From: JAYEHK01 sp034659475
GTDB taxonomy: Bacteria; Bacillota; Syntrophomonadia; Syntrophomonadales; Syntrophomonadaceae
DNA length: 56,724 nt
Assembly: GCA_034659475.1 (NCBI GenBank)
Contig: JAYEHK010000035.1
Coordinates: forward strand, 1-56,724
Direction of reading: 5' to 3'
Shown here: positions 7,705 to 16,799 of the stretch, piece by piece
Numbering within the stretch: the first letter of the stretch is position 1
Layout of the letters: every line of letters starts with the position of its first letter
The notes under the pieces: model-generated
What the model saw: only the letters and a program-made list of their open reading frames with translations
Told to the model about the DNA's origin: nothing
Database searches by the model: none
Position numbers and translations under genes: made by a program

Positions 7705-8531
7705 TACCCTTCACTCCTTCCTATCCTGTCAATCTTTCTTAGTATCGTATTATTTTCAATGGTATTCGTTAGTGAATATTTTTCTGTATATAGATGCATG
7801 CCAATTAAAAAGACAAGTACCCCCATCCGCCCGGGAAATGACAAACTGGTCATCACCAGATACCCCAGTGAGAATCCGAGCACATTTGATCCTGCATCTC
7901 CCATCATCGCCCTGGCACGGAGATCAACCGGGAAATACCATAAAACTGCCCCCAGAAGCGGTGCTACCAGCAGATAATTAATGTGTAATCCTGCTATCCC
8001 AGCTATCGCCACAAAGAAAAACAAAAATCCTTTCACCGCTCTTCCAGGTCTCAAATCCAGCAGATTAAGCATATTCGTGAATAGCGCAAGAATGAGTGTA
8101 TTCAGTAATATATTGCCCCATCCCTGGGAACTAAAAAAGGCCACGAAAAGCGCAATGAGTCCTCCGCCAAGAGCCTTAAGCCCACCCGTTGTCAAACGCC
8201 CTCTGAACAGCGCCCCAAAGTGTCCCCGAAACCCCAGGGTATCTCTGGCTCCCAGCATGTCATCAATAAAACCCAGAAAACAAATGAAAATAATCCCTAA
8301 AATAAATAAATGGTACGTTTGCTCGTACCAGGAACCAAAACCGTATAAAAGATACACAAATAGTACCGTTACAGGAAAACTAAGTCCTGCACTTACTGGA
8401 ATATCCATGCCTTTAAAATTTTTTCTAACTGCTCCAACCTCTTCCAGCATAGGAAGGAGAAAATATAGCACGATTGCCTCCGTAATCATGCTTAACACCA
8501 ATCCCATTATAGATACAATAGGGTTCGTCAC
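7704..8531 (-). CDS. Glycosyltransferase family 4, polyprenyl-phosphate sugar-1-P transferase-like
   Basis: This 275-residue membrane protein has about nine hydrophobic segments and the MraY/WecA fold signature: FIDDMLGARDTLG carries the catalytic Asp pair and MGDAGSN the nucleotide-side Asp. It would load a sugar phosphate onto undecaprenyl phosphate. The usual NxxNxxDGxDG motif is replaced by NMLNLLDLRPGRA, so the family member is unusual and the substrate cannot be assigned. It overlaps the GT2 gene by 4 bp and is shorter than MraY (about 320). With GT2, SteA and SteB it suggests a septal or spore envelope polymer. Confidence 0.8.
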   Translation of the reverse strand: MTNPIVSIMGLVLSMITEAIVLYFLLPMLEEVGAVRKNFKGMDIPVSAGLSFPVTVLFVYLLYGFGSWYEQTYHLFILGIIFICFLGFIDDMLGARDTLGFRGHFGALFRGRLTTGGLKALGGGLIALFVAFFSSQGWGNILLNTLILALFTNMLNLLDLRPGRAVKGFLFFFVAIAGIAGLHINYLLVAPLLGAVLWYFPVDLRARAMMGDAGSNVLGFSLGYLVMTSLSFPGRMGVLVFLIGMHLYTEKYSLTNTIENNTILRKIDRIGRSEG

Positions 8532-9205
8532 CGACTTTTCCTCCCTGTTTCTTTGATCACAACACGTATAACATCCCAGAACTGTTTCCCACGATGAACA
8601 AAACCATTAAGGTCCCGTCCCGTTTCATTATGACTCATAGTAGTAGGAACCTCCATTACACGAAATCCTTTTTGAAGAACTCGCAGGGTCATCCCCAATT
8701 CAACCCCATAGGCCCTGGAAAACGGTGTTACAGCATGAAGCACTTCGACCGTCATGGCACGCTGTCCACTTAGAGGAGCGTTCACTTCCATTTTTCCCGT
8801 TTTTTGTATCGCCCATGCAGCCGTTCCTTTCACCAGTCCAAACCCACCTTTTTTGCTGGGTGGAGGAAAAGCCGCAATGGAAAGATCCACGGTGCCTTCA
8901 ACAACCGGTTGAATGATCTTCCAGGCCTCCCCGGCAGAAGCACCCAGATCCGCATCCAAAAAGGCGACGATATCAGAATGTATATGAGGGACAACCGCAT
9001 TCATAGCACCGCCTTTCCCACGATTGGGATGAAGATCAATAACCTCTGCACCAGCCTCTCTGGCTAATTCAGAAGTGCGATCCGTAGATCCATCGTTTAC
9101 AACAATAATCGTTTGAATCCCCTCTATGGTCTTCACAGCTTCCAGGGTATCTCTAATACGTTGTTCTTCATTGTATGCTGGGAGCACTATAGAAACGGTC
9201 CTCAT
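8528..9205 (-). CDS. Glycosyltransferase family 2
   Basis: A 225-residue GT-A fold enzyme. The N-terminal VSIVLPAYNEEQRI and VNDGSTDRT segments and the AFLDADLGA (DXD-type) metal site are typical of family 2 transferases of the dolichyl-phosphate mannosyltransferase group. There are no membrane segments, so it should act on the cytoplasmic face. The ATG follows directly on the SteB gene (2-bp gap) and the 3' end overlaps the GT4 start (ATGA). The sugar donor and acceptor cannot be read from the sequence. It probably acts with GT4 on a lipid-linked sugar. Confidence 0.88.
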   Translation of the reverse strand: MRTVSIVLPAYNEEQRIRDTLEAVKTIEGIQTIIVVNDGSTDRTSELAREAGAEVIDLHPNRGKGGAMNAVVPHIHSDIVAFLDADLGASAGEAWKIIQPVVEGTVDLSIAAFPPPSKKGGFGLVKGTAAWAIQKTGKMEVNAPLSGQRAMTVEVLHAVTPFSRAYGVELGMTLRVLQKGFRVMEVPTTMSHNETGRDLNGFVHRGKQFWDVIRVVIKETGRKSR

Positions 9206-9207
9206 TT

Positions 9208-10104
9208 TTATTGCCCCCCCAGATAGTCAACAGGCAAAGAAGGCATGAACTTATCTGCCGTAACCTTGATTCCATAGTTTCCAGGTTCGCCTCCCATTGA
9301 AAGAACCAGCGCTATCTGTCCAGGGCTGCGATCAATATTGTCAATGGTCGTGATATTGTAATCTTTATAAGTGCCTATATAAGAATAATGAACCTCCGAA
9401 CCCTCAACGCCGGTAATCAATTTTCCCTCGTCAAGGAAAACCTCGATTAAAGGTTTGTCAAAAGTCCTTGCAAAGGAGACCAACAATTTATCTGCTCCAC
9501 CAACCATGATAAATTTATCAACATCCGTAAAGTATTCTCCTCGAAACTTCATGAGTTCAAGTTCCTCCAGAAAATCCTTAACCATTGGATCCGCCTTATT
9601 ACACAAAACCAGAGCAACACTTGTCGCCACACTCTGACGTAAAACATCAAGAGATACGTTTTCCTCCAGATTATAAAAATGAATTAATTTTTCCCTAACA
9701 TTTTCTTCCTGCATATTAACATTGGATAAAACAACCGTTTGTGAGACCACCTGCGCTCCTGCTAAAGCCAGCGTATTCGTCAAACCGGCCGGGACATCCT
9801 GTCCCCCTGTTACAATGATTGCAGTACGCACATCCTGAAGCTGATCTTTCACCACCAACGGAAGCATGGCCTGACTGAAATTTTCATAGTCGCCGATCAC
9901 TACATCTTTGCTTTCATTCAAATTGACCAGCGAATCCTCCCTTTCCCTCAGCACCATGAACTTTTCCTCCAGATCATCAATCATTTTTCTTTGCTGTCCC
10001 ACCATGATATCATCTGATACCAATGTACTACCGATAAGAATCCCCAGGCCCAGTGCCAGGAAAACACCAATAATAGAAACGATATGATACTTTAAATCAA
10101 TCAA
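9208..10104 (-). CDS. steB: SteB/MctB-like membrane protein (annotated elsewhere as copper transporter)
   Basis: The 298-residue protein starts with a single membrane helix (about residues 7-27), followed by a coiled coil (about 33-65) and an extracellular mixed domain. This is the layout of the MctB family (DUF3186). Mycobacterial MctB is called a copper protein, while the corynebacterial homologue SteB works with SteA in cell separation. No metal-binding Cys/His cluster is seen, which argues against a copper role here. It lies directly after steA, the same order as Rv1697-Rv1698 in Mycobacterium tuberculosis. The symbol is given on this context. Confidence 0.78.
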   Translation of the reverse strand: MIDLKYHIVSIIGVFLALGLGILIGSTLVSDDIMVGQQRKMIDDLEEKFMVLREREDSLVNLNESKDVVIGDYENFSQAMLPLVVKDQLQDVRTAIIVTGGQDVPAGLTNTLALAGAQVVSQTVVLSNVNMQEENVREKLIHFYNLEENVSLDVLRQSVATSVALVLCNKADPMVKDFLEELELMKFRGEYFTDVDKFIMVGGADKLLVSFARTFDKPLIEVFLDEGKLITGVEGSEVHYSYIGTYKDYNITTIDNIDRSPGQIALVLSMGGEPGNYGIKVTADKFMPSLPVDYLGGQ

Positions 10105-10126
10105 TGTTTACACCACCATAAATATT

Positions 10127-11248
10127 TTACATATTGAATAATAGCTTGATCTGTAAAAAGATCAAGCGAAAAAACGGATACGTTGCAGGAGACACCCAGA
10201 GGGTAATCCCAATGGGAATTAACGCTGCGATAATCAACTGAACCAGATATTTCGTCTGCAGGCTTTGCTTGTACAACTGACTAACACCCCGAGCATCTAC
10301 CAGAATGGAGCCCACCTTCAGTCTCACGAGGAACGTACTGGCCATTCCCTTCCTGCCTTTTTCCATAAAATCAACCATGTTAGAATGAGTTCCTACCGCT
10401 ACGATTAGACTTGCACCATACTCCCACGCAAGAATCATCGCAACATCTTCACTCGTACCCGGCATCGGAACAACCGACGCTTTGACCCCCATTTTCTGAA
10501 CCCTTTCCAGGCCAGGTGCCTTGCCATTAGCATACGCATGTACAACAACTTCTGCTCCTGATTTCAGAGCCGCGTCTGATACACTGTCCATATCTCCTAC
10601 GATAATGTCTGGCTTTAAACCAAACTCCAAAATCGCATCCGCGCCTCCATCCACTCCAATCAAAACTGGTTTTTGTTCCTGGATATACGAGGATATGGTT
10701 CGCAGATCTTCTTTATAGCTCGCACCTCTCACCACAATGAGAACGTGTCTGTTTAAGATATGCGTATGTAGCTCTGGAACCTCTAGATTCCCCAGCAAAA
10801 TAGCCTTCTCTTTGCGAGCATACTCCAGGGTATTATCAACAAATACGTCCAGTTCTTTTTGAAAATTTTCATTGGCTTCGTCTAATTTGCCACGCACATC
10901 CTCCATGGACAGTCGTTTGCCCTGGCCCACCAGTTCCCCTCCAGAAAAGACTTGATTATCCTTTATTTCAACGGTTACCCTTTCCCGCACGCAGCTAAAA
11001 ATGTCCTCCGAGACCTCGTCCAACACAGGAATGCCTGCCTTTAGTATTTTATATGCCCCTTTTGCAGGGTAGCGTCCTGTTATAGATGGTCTTGTATTAA
11101 TAATCGCCTGGGGTCTTATATCAATCAGACAGTTCGCCGCAACTTCATCAATATCATCATGACTGATGATTGCAATATCACCTTTTTTAAGACGCGTAAC
11201 CAGATCCTTGGTTCGATGATCCAGTTTTGCTTTTCCTTTACTATGCAT
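10127..11248 (-). CDS. steA: SteA-like cytokinetic ring protein
   Basis: The core of this 373-residue protein resembles thiamine pyrophosphokinase (VLIGVDGGADAILEFGLKP, then IVGDMDSVS), preceded by a domain with NTRPSITGRYPAKGA. Two hydrophobic segments at the C-terminus (about 320-370) anchor it. This is the SteA architecture; in corynebacteria SteA and SteB form a complex at the division septum. I start it at the ATG at 11248, because the TTG four codons upstream overlaps the GAGGTG ribosome site. It is the first gene of the six-gene operon down to 5468. Thiamine biosynthesis is unlikely because no thi genes are near. Confidence 0.85.
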   Translation of the reverse strand: MHSKGKAKLDHRTKDLVTRLKKGDIAIISHDDIDEVAANCLIDIRPQAIINTRPSITGRYPAKGAYKILKAGIPVLDEVSEDIFSCVRERVTVEIKDNQVFSGGELVGQGKRLSMEDVRGKLDEANENFQKELDVFVDNTLEYARKEKAILLGNLEVPELHTHILNRHVLIVVRGASYKEDLRTISSYIQEQKPVLIGVDGGADAILEFGLKPDIIVGDMDSVSDAALKSGAEVVVHAYANGKAPGLERVQKMGVKASVVPMPGTSEDVAMILAWEYGASLIVAVGTHSNMVDFMEKGRKGMASTFLVRLKVGSILVDARGVSQLYKQSLQTKYLVQLIIAALIPIGITLWVSPATYPFFRLIFLQIKLLFNM

Positions 11249-12065
11249 AGTACACCTCAAAAACCTAATCGTTAGAAATTATTCTTCATTTCCCCAATAC
11301 TTCATTGCAATTTATATTACCATATCTAACGGCACAACAAAAATTTTCTGTCAGGACCGGGGATAACTTGAAACCTACTGCTCCAACGCTTGTTTAGTAA
11401 CATAAGCGATATCATTGCACCAATACTTCTCAACTATTATATAGTATTAATCCATGTAATTTCTTGCGGTTTCATGAAATAAACATGATTAATTAGAAAG
11501 TTGGTTGAGTATAAGCGAAATTATTAGTTGAACAGTTGGTCAGTTGGTTAGTTGGAACGTTGAAGTGGGTTAGTACGAAAATAGAAAAGTAAAATAGACG
11601 CGGATTACACGGATTTAACGGATCTACACAGATTTTTTGTAGATAATAACGTTGAATAGACGCGGACTAACACGGACTTTCTGGACTTACGCAGACCTTT
11701 TTTTGTAAAGGGTCAGGGGGGAGGAGTAAGGGCAATGCCTGGCGCATAGCGCCTAACTCCTCACTCCTAACCCCTAACTCCTCACCTCTTTTCATCCGTG
11801 GTTGTGGCCTGCGGCCATGGAAGGTTCCCCTGCAAAAACCCACAAATATTTCTGTTTGAACACCTATTACTTTTTGCAAAGGAAGCAAACATCAGTTTTT
11901 ACTCGAATATATTGGAGCACAAAAAAATAACGCCTTATTATTGGTTGCAATAGCACCAACAAAAAAGCGATATAATTTATAATCTTCCAGAGACGAGTGT
12001 TTGAATGAATGGTATCGCAACAATGAATAATAACAATAATATCAATTACTCAAATAATCTGATGA
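11249..12065. repeat. Repeat-filled gap between spo0A and steA
   Basis: No supported gene. About 11491-11566 is a copy of an 80-bp repeat (second copy 14513-14590) that ends in octamers AGTTGGTC, AGTTGGTT, AGTTGGAA. Positions 11593-11700 hold two modules of the GACGCGGATTACACGGATT type. Positions 11699-11836 hold a GGGGAGGAGTAAGGGCAAT / GCCTGGCGCATAGCGCC element with copies at 55004 and 56443. The steA promoter should lie near 11260-11340 but I cannot point to it. Confidence 0.75.
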
Positions 12066-12869
12066 TTAGCTTACCTTATTCTCCAATCTCAACTTATCAG
12101 CAATAATAGCAATAAACTCAGAATTGGTCGGTTTCCCCTTCTCTCCATTAATGGTATAACCAAAGAATTTATTAATCTTTTCATAATCTCCACGATCCCA
12201 TGCCAATTCAATCGCATGGCGAATGGCTCTTTCTACCCGACTTGGCGTTGTGTCATACTTCTGGGCTATGGTTGGATATAGTTCTTTCGTAACAGCTCCC
12301 AGATAATTCACTTCGTCCACTACCAGCATGATCGCATCTCGCAGATACTGATATCCTTTGACGTGAGCAGGTACACCGATTTCATGAATAATCTTGGTAA
12401 CTTCTACTTCCAAATCCTTCGGTGCCGGTGCATCCACAGTTACCGTAACATGAGACATGCTCCGTTCCGTCTGCGGTTGTTCATCCCGAACCACCTGTCT
12501 AACCCGATCACCCAGTACCTGCAGATTAAACGGTTTAAGTATGTAGTAATCTGCGCCCAGTTGGACCGCCTTCTGGGTAATGTTTTCCTGACCAAAAGCA
12601 GTTAAAATGATAATTTTAGGTCTTTTCTCGAGGTTTAATCCATCGATCTTTTCCAAAACCCCTATTCCGTCCATATATGGCATAATTAAATCCAGGATTA
12701 ATGTGTCTACGCTTTTCTTCGAAAGAACATCCAACACTTCCATACCGTTAGAACATACATCAACAAGCTCGAATTCTGGTTCGTTGGAAAAGTAGTCTTT
12801 TAGTATCCCACAAAATTCACGGTTATCATCCGCCACCAATACCTTAATTTGATTGCTTTCACCAAACAT
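12066..12869 (-). CDS. spo0A: Sporulation master regulator Spo0A
   Basis: A complete 267-residue response regulator. The receiver domain has the acidic pair D14-D15, phosphoacceptor D60 in ILDLIMPYMDG and the conserved Lys in YYILKPF. The C-terminal Spo0A DNA-binding domain is recognised by TTPSRVERAIRHAIELAW and GKPTNSEFIA. Phosphorylated Spo0A binds 0A boxes and switches on sporulation genes. The ATG has GAGGGGGG upstream. Next to spoIVB, as in most spore formers. No clear terminator is seen after the stop. Confidence 0.98.
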   Translation of the reverse strand: MFGESNQIKVLVADDNREFCGILKDYFSNEPEFELVDVCSNGMEVLDVLSKKSVDTLILDLIMPYMDGIGVLEKIDGLNLEKRPKIIILTAFGQENITQKAVQLGADYYILKPFNLQVLGDRVRQVVRDEQPQTERSMSHVTVTVDAPAPKDLEVEVTKIIHEIGVPAHVKGYQYLRDAIMLVVDEVNYLGAVTKELYPTIAQKYDTTPSRVERAIRHAIELAWDRGDYEKINKFFGYTINGEKGKPTNSEFIAIIADKLRLENKVS

Positions 12870-12924
12870 TCAGATTTAACCCCCCTCATCTCTTAAGTAC
12901 GCTATCCATAATTAACATAATTAA

Positions 12925-12953
12925 CATATATTCCGATTTCGACGAGAGGTCAA
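12925..12953 (-). promoter_or_regulatory. Candidate spo0A promoter with an overlapping 0A box
   Basis: On the minus strand TTGACC (12948-12953) and TATATG (12925-12930) are separated by 17 bp, a sigma-A layout with a good -35 and fair -10. Inside the spacer, 12938-12946 reads CTCGTCGAA, matching the 0A box TTTGTCGAA at seven of nine positions. This would allow autoregulation by Spo0A. Confidence 0.4.
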
Positions 12954-13108
12954 TTTTTTCCTTTTTTTTAATTCTATCAAATTCGCTTATTATCTATCAC
13001 AGGCAGTCACAATGGTGTATATTCAAACATAATTGCACCACATCTTTATCCTGTTAAAACCTATTAAATATTGATATTTTACCTTATTTTAGGGACTTGA
13101 AGGCATTG

Positions 13109-14434
13109 CTAAAATGTCGAAACCTTTTCTGTTGACTCAATTTTTACAGGCATTTCCGATAGCATATTATCCATGAAAATACCGTAACCAGAGATTGGAT
13201 TATTTAAAAAAACATGGGTAACCGCTCCTGCTATTCGATTGTTCTGGATAATAGGACTTCCTGACATTCCTTGCACAATACCGCCAGTTAGACTAATTAA
13301 GCGAGGATCAGTCACTTTAATAATCATTCCCTTTCCATTCTGTCTCTGCGGATAGACTTTCTCGATTACAATATCAAACGCCTCAATGTCTTCCCCATTA
13401 ACAACCGTTAGAATTTGAGCATTCCCTTCCTTAACCTGATGCGCATAAGCAACTTCCATGCTATACTCGGTCAACGGATTTTGCAAAGCCTTCGCTGTTT
13501 TCCCATAGATGCCAAATTGAGAATTTTTAACAATATTGCCTTCTACAATGCTATGGTCATTAAAGATCCCAATTTTCTCTCCTGGATGGCCTGGTTTTCC
13601 CGGTTTAATCGTTTGAATCGAAGCCCCCACTACTCGGCCCTTTAAAACATCAATTCCCTGTCGTGTATCTGCATCTACGATGATGTGTCCCAACGCTGCA
13701 TAATGTTCTGTTTCAGGATCCCAAAAGGTCAATGTTCCAACACCCACCACCCCGTCACGAACATATAAACCTATTCGATAACGATCGGTTTCTGCACAAT
13801 GAACCGGCTTCATCTGAATAATGATTGCTTTTCCTTTTCGTTTAATCTCCAGCTTCAATTCTTTGTCTTTATTGCTGTCAATCATCTTTGCCAAGTCTAC
13901 TTCAGTACTTACAGCCTGGTCATCCATACGAAAAATCAAGTCACCGATCTGAAGTCCCTGATCTCTGCCGGGATAAATTTTTTCTCCATCAGAACCAACA
14001 ATCGGTGCAAAACCAACCACCATAATTCCTTTTGATTGAAGCAAAACCCCTATTGAATGCCCCCCTGGAACCACACGCTTGGGTGCCACAGACTCAATCT
14101 GAATCGATTTTATAGGAATATACCCAAAAAGATTCAGCCGAACATCCACCCGTCCAGGTTTGAGTGCCATAATCTCGTATCCGTTATTTTGTTGATTAAC
14201 TGTAACCGGGAAATCCTGTTGGGACGCAAAAACATTCGTTGATGATCCCATCACCTTCATGACGATCTTATTTTGAATCCGTGCCGGCAGGTTCAGCTGT
14301 ATGGTGCTCGCTTCCCCTACAACAATCCGCTGATTATCCGGCAGAGTCAAAATCGTCTGAACCTGCGGTGTAAAACAAATGGCCACAAAAATAAAGGCAA
14401 GTACAATTCCTAACCATGGACGCATCTTTTGCAA
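13109..14434 (-). CDS. spoIVB: SpoIVB serine peptidase
   Basis: This 441-residue protein has an N-terminal membrane/signal segment (about 6-28), a PDZ domain (about 130-215, with GLQIGDLIFRMDDQ) and the SpoIVB (S55) peptidase domain. The catalytic His is seen in YAALGHIIVD and the nucleophile Ser in GIVQGMSGSPII. SpoIVB is secreted from the forespore and cleaves SpoIVFA, which leads to pro-sigma-K processing. AGGAGG precedes the start. It is followed by spo0A, the standard arrangement, with a 239-bp gap holding the spo0A promoter region. Confidence 0.96.
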   Translation of the reverse strand: MQKMRPWLGIVLAFIFVAICFTPQVQTILTLPDNQRIVVGEASTIQLNLPARIQNKIVMKVMGSSTNVFASQQDFPVTVNQQNNGYEIMALKPGRVDVRLNLFGYIPIKSIQIESVAPKRVVPGGHSIGVLLQSKGIMVVGFAPIVGSDGEKIYPGRDQGLQIGDLIFRMDDQAVSTEVDLAKMIDSNKDKELKLEIKRKGKAIIIQMKPVHCAETDRYRIGLYVRDGVVGVGTLTFWDPETEHYAALGHIIVDADTRQGIDVLKGRVVGASIQTIKPGKPGHPGEKIGIFNDHSIVEGNIVKNSQFGIYGKTAKALQNPLTEYSMEVAYAHQVKEGNAQILTVVNGEDIEAFDIVIEKVYPQRQNGKGMIIKVTDPRLISLTGGIVQGMSGSPIIQNNRIAGAVTHVFLNNPISGYGIFMDNMLSEMPVKIESTEKVSTF

Positions 14435-14465
14435 AGATCTATCCTCCTAAAATATTGCTAATCAT

Positions 14466-14496
14466 TAGTCTTGCCTTTAAAAAACGAAAATATTCT
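14466..14496 (-). promoter_or_regulatory. Possible sigma-G/F-type promoter of spoIVB
   Basis: AGAATA (14491-14496) and AAGACTA (14466-14472) on the minus strand are 18 bp apart. They match the sigma-G consensus TGAATA / CATACTA at five of six and five of seven positions. SpoIVB is forespore-expressed in Bacillus, which fits. Weak by itself. Confidence 0.3.
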
Positions 14497-14512
14497 TTTT
14501 ATTTAAAAGGGT

Positions 14513-14966
14513 TAATTAGAAAATAGGTTGAGTATAAGCGGAATTATTAGTTGGAAAGTTGGTTAGTTGGTCAGTTGGAACGTTGAAATAGACACACCCT
14601 TACGGGTACCACTTATGTTCCCTTCGGTCACTTTTAATATGACGCGGATTACACGGATTACACGGATTTATCGGATTTTATAAATTTAAATAGGTTGAAT
14701 AGACGCGGACTTTATTTATATATCTTGGGGATGAAGGCTTAAGGTTAGCGCAGGGGGGTAAAGGCGAAAGAGAAAGATTAAAATTAGCTCTTTTTTCCCA
14801 GACACCCAGAGCATCACTTATTCAGCTCGTACGCAAGACATAAGACCGGACCCAAGCGTTCTTAAGCCTTCAGCCCCTGGCATCACATTACACCTAACTC
14901 CCTACCTATTTTCATCGATGGTTGCGTGTACTCATTGAGTATGGTTCGCGGCCATGGAAGGTTAAT
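14513..14966. repeat. Composite repeat block between recN and spoIVB
   Basis: No gene in this gap. In order: an 80-bp repeat with octamers (14513-14590; copy at 11491); a 59-bp unit containing CCCTTACGGGTACCACTTATG (14587-14645; copy at 56365); GACGCGGATT modules (14640-14710); an element with inverted ends (14727-14877); and a TTTTCATCGATGGTTG unit (14910-14966), which recurs near 11790, 38130, 54930 and 55070. Confidence 0.8.
14727..14877. mobile_element. MITE-like element, copy 1
   Basis: The ends are a 17-bp inverted repeat with one mismatch: GGGGATGAAGGCTTAAG at 14727-14743 and its complement at 14861-14877. The 151-bp body has no coding capacity. A second copy is at 54744-54896. I see no target duplication, so the true borders may be wider. 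Confidence 0.6.
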
Positions 14967-14972
14967 ATATTG

Positions 14973-15026
14973 AATAAGAAGAGAAAGGCTCCTCCAGTGA
15001 CCTGGAGGAGCCTTTCTCTTCTTATT
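14973..15026 (-). terminator. Strong terminator of recN
   Basis: Two perfect 25-nt arms (14973-14997 and 15002-15026) enclose a four-base loop, immediately after the recN stop codon at 15030. It has a G/C-rich core and closes the dxs-to-recN transcript. Confidence 0.85.
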
Positions 15027-15029
15027 ATT

Positions 15030-16748
15030 TTAATCATCAAATAAACTCAAACCCTGACCCTCAACGAAATCCTCGTTGTTTTGTGCCTTGGATAGCATCT
15101 CCCGGGCGTGATTCAGGGCCATTTGGGAATAATTATCTCCATCGAGCATTCGTGCTATTTCCTTGACCTGTTCCTCGGGTTGAAGTCGATGTACAAGGGT
15201 ATAGGTTTTTTGCTGTTTCACCTGCTTTTCAATCACAAAATGCTGTTTTGAATAGCATGATATTTGCGGAGAATGAGTGATAATGATGAGCTGATGGCTC
15301 TCAGACAACGATGCAATTTTCTTTGCCATCGCGTTCAATGCACTGCCACCCAAACCAACGTCTATCTCATCAAAAATTAGCGTCGGCACCTGATATACAT
15401 CAGATAATGCCTTTTTCAGCGCCAGAATAAAGCGAGAAATTTCGCCACCTGAAGCAATTCTAGCCAGGGGCCGCAGTTCTTCTCCGGGGTTGGGAGAAAA
15501 CAGGAAATGGACCTCATCCATCCCGGTCGGACCCGGTGTTTTGCCTTCCCCAATCTCAACCTTAAACTGCAGATGCGGCATGTTTAAGTCAAGCAGTTCA
15601 TTATGAACTCTTTCTTCTAGAATTTTTGCACCCGAACACCGCTTTTCACTCATTTGCTGCGCTATATGCATATAAGCTGACTCTGCTTTGTCAATATCCT
15701 TTATAAGTTCTTCTTGTTTTTCTTCAACCTGCTCCAGTTCCTCATGTTCCCGTATGGCAGCTTCCAAAAATGAAAGGATCGCTTCAATGCTTTCCCCATA
15801 CTTCTTCTTCAGCCTCGCAATTTCATATAAGCGATCCTCGGTTTCCTCTAAAAGACCGGGTTCAAAATCTAGTTTATCTCGATAAGATATGACCTTCTCG
15901 GATAAATCCTGTAACCTGTAATAGATTTCCTCCAGCGGTTGAACCAACTCCGAAAAGAAACTGTCAAAATCTAATGATTTAGCCTGTTCAAGTGCTTCGT
16001 AAACCTGGTCACAGGCAACAACCGTCTCTTCCGAGTCATAAAGAGAAGCTGAAATATTTATACTGCCCGATAATAACTGCTGCACATTCTTGATCCGCTC
16101 ACGCAGATTATCTAATTCTTTATCTTCACCGGGATACAAATGACTGTTCTCGATTTCGTTAATCTGAAATGATAGGAAATCCAGTTTTTGTTCTCTTAAT
16201 CCGACCATTTCCTTTAGTTCTTCCAGTTGTTTTCTTCTGTTCTCCCACGCTATATAGCAATCATTAATTTCCTTTAAGTATACTGATGCCTCTGGAACAA
16301 AGCTGTCAACATATTGTTGATACATCGCTGGATGAATGGTTTCCTGCCGATCATCCTGACCATGCAGATCAATGAGTTGTGATCCGATTATTTTTAATGT
16401 GGACACCGTGACCACTCTTCCGTTTACCCTGGCTACATTTCTTCCCTGGGGAAAAATATCTCTGCTCACCAGCAGTGTTTCCTCATCCTCGAGTAATCCC
16501 TGCTCCTGAAGATAACGGATTACAGCTTCATTACCGCCAATATCAAAAACAGCCTCTACAACCGCTTTTTTACTATTGTCCCGAATGTCATCATACCGAA
16601 CCCGTTCTCCCATTAACAGGCATAGCGCATCAATGATAATAGATTTCCCTGCACCTGTTTCCCCGGAAAGAACAATGAGTCCATCCGAAAATTGCATACG
16701 CAATTCTTCGATAAGAATTAAATTAGAAATACACATCTCCAACAACAT
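15030..16748 (-). CDS. recN: DNA repair protein RecN
   Basis: A 572-residue SMC-like ATPase. Walker A GETGAGKS is at residues 29-36, a long coiled-coil middle follows, and the C-terminal half has the signature SGGEISRFILALK and Walker B LIFDEIDVGLGG, then ITHSPQ. RecN acts early in double-strand break repair by tethering DNA ends. The length is normal (550-580). The ATG is preceded by AAGAGGCG. It follows argR with a 51-bp gap and ends in a strong terminator. Confidence 0.97.
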   Translation of the reverse strand: MLLEMCISNLILIEELRMQFSDGLIVLSGETGAGKSIIIDALCLLMGERVRYDDIRDNSKKAVVEAVFDIGGNEAVIRYLQEQGLLEDEETLLVSRDIFPQGRNVARVNGRVVTVSTLKIIGSQLIDLHGQDDRQETIHPAMYQQYVDSFVPEASVYLKEINDCYIAWENRRKQLEELKEMVGLREQKLDFLSFQINEIENSHLYPGEDKELDNLRERIKNVQQLLSGSINISASLYDSEETVVACDQVYEALEQAKSLDFDSFFSELVQPLEEIYYRLQDLSEKVISYRDKLDFEPGLLEETEDRLYEIARLKKKYGESIEAILSFLEAAIREHEELEQVEEKQEELIKDIDKAESAYMHIAQQMSEKRCSGAKILEERVHNELLDLNMPHLQFKVEIGEGKTPGPTGMDEVHFLFSPNPGEELRPLARIASGGEISRFILALKKALSDVYQVPTLIFDEIDVGLGGSALNAMAKKIASLSESHQLIIITHSPQISCYSKQHFVIEKQVKQQKTYTLVHRLQPEEQVKEIARMLDGDNYSQMALNHAREMLSKAQNNEDFVEGQGLSLFDD

Positions 16749-16799
16749 ATTATCGCCTCTTAAAAGAGATTCACTACATACCCGTTATGTATACCGTTT

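Noticed and set aside
10127..11248. SteA-like protein as thiamine pyrophosphokinase
   Set aside because: Only the core resembles that enzyme; the extra N-terminal domain, C-terminal helices and the steB neighbour fit SteA.
11667..11888. A 73-codon minus-strand open frame between spo0A and steA
   Set aside because: It consists of dispersed repeat units that recur at 55004 and 56443, has no ribosome site and no protein-like composition.
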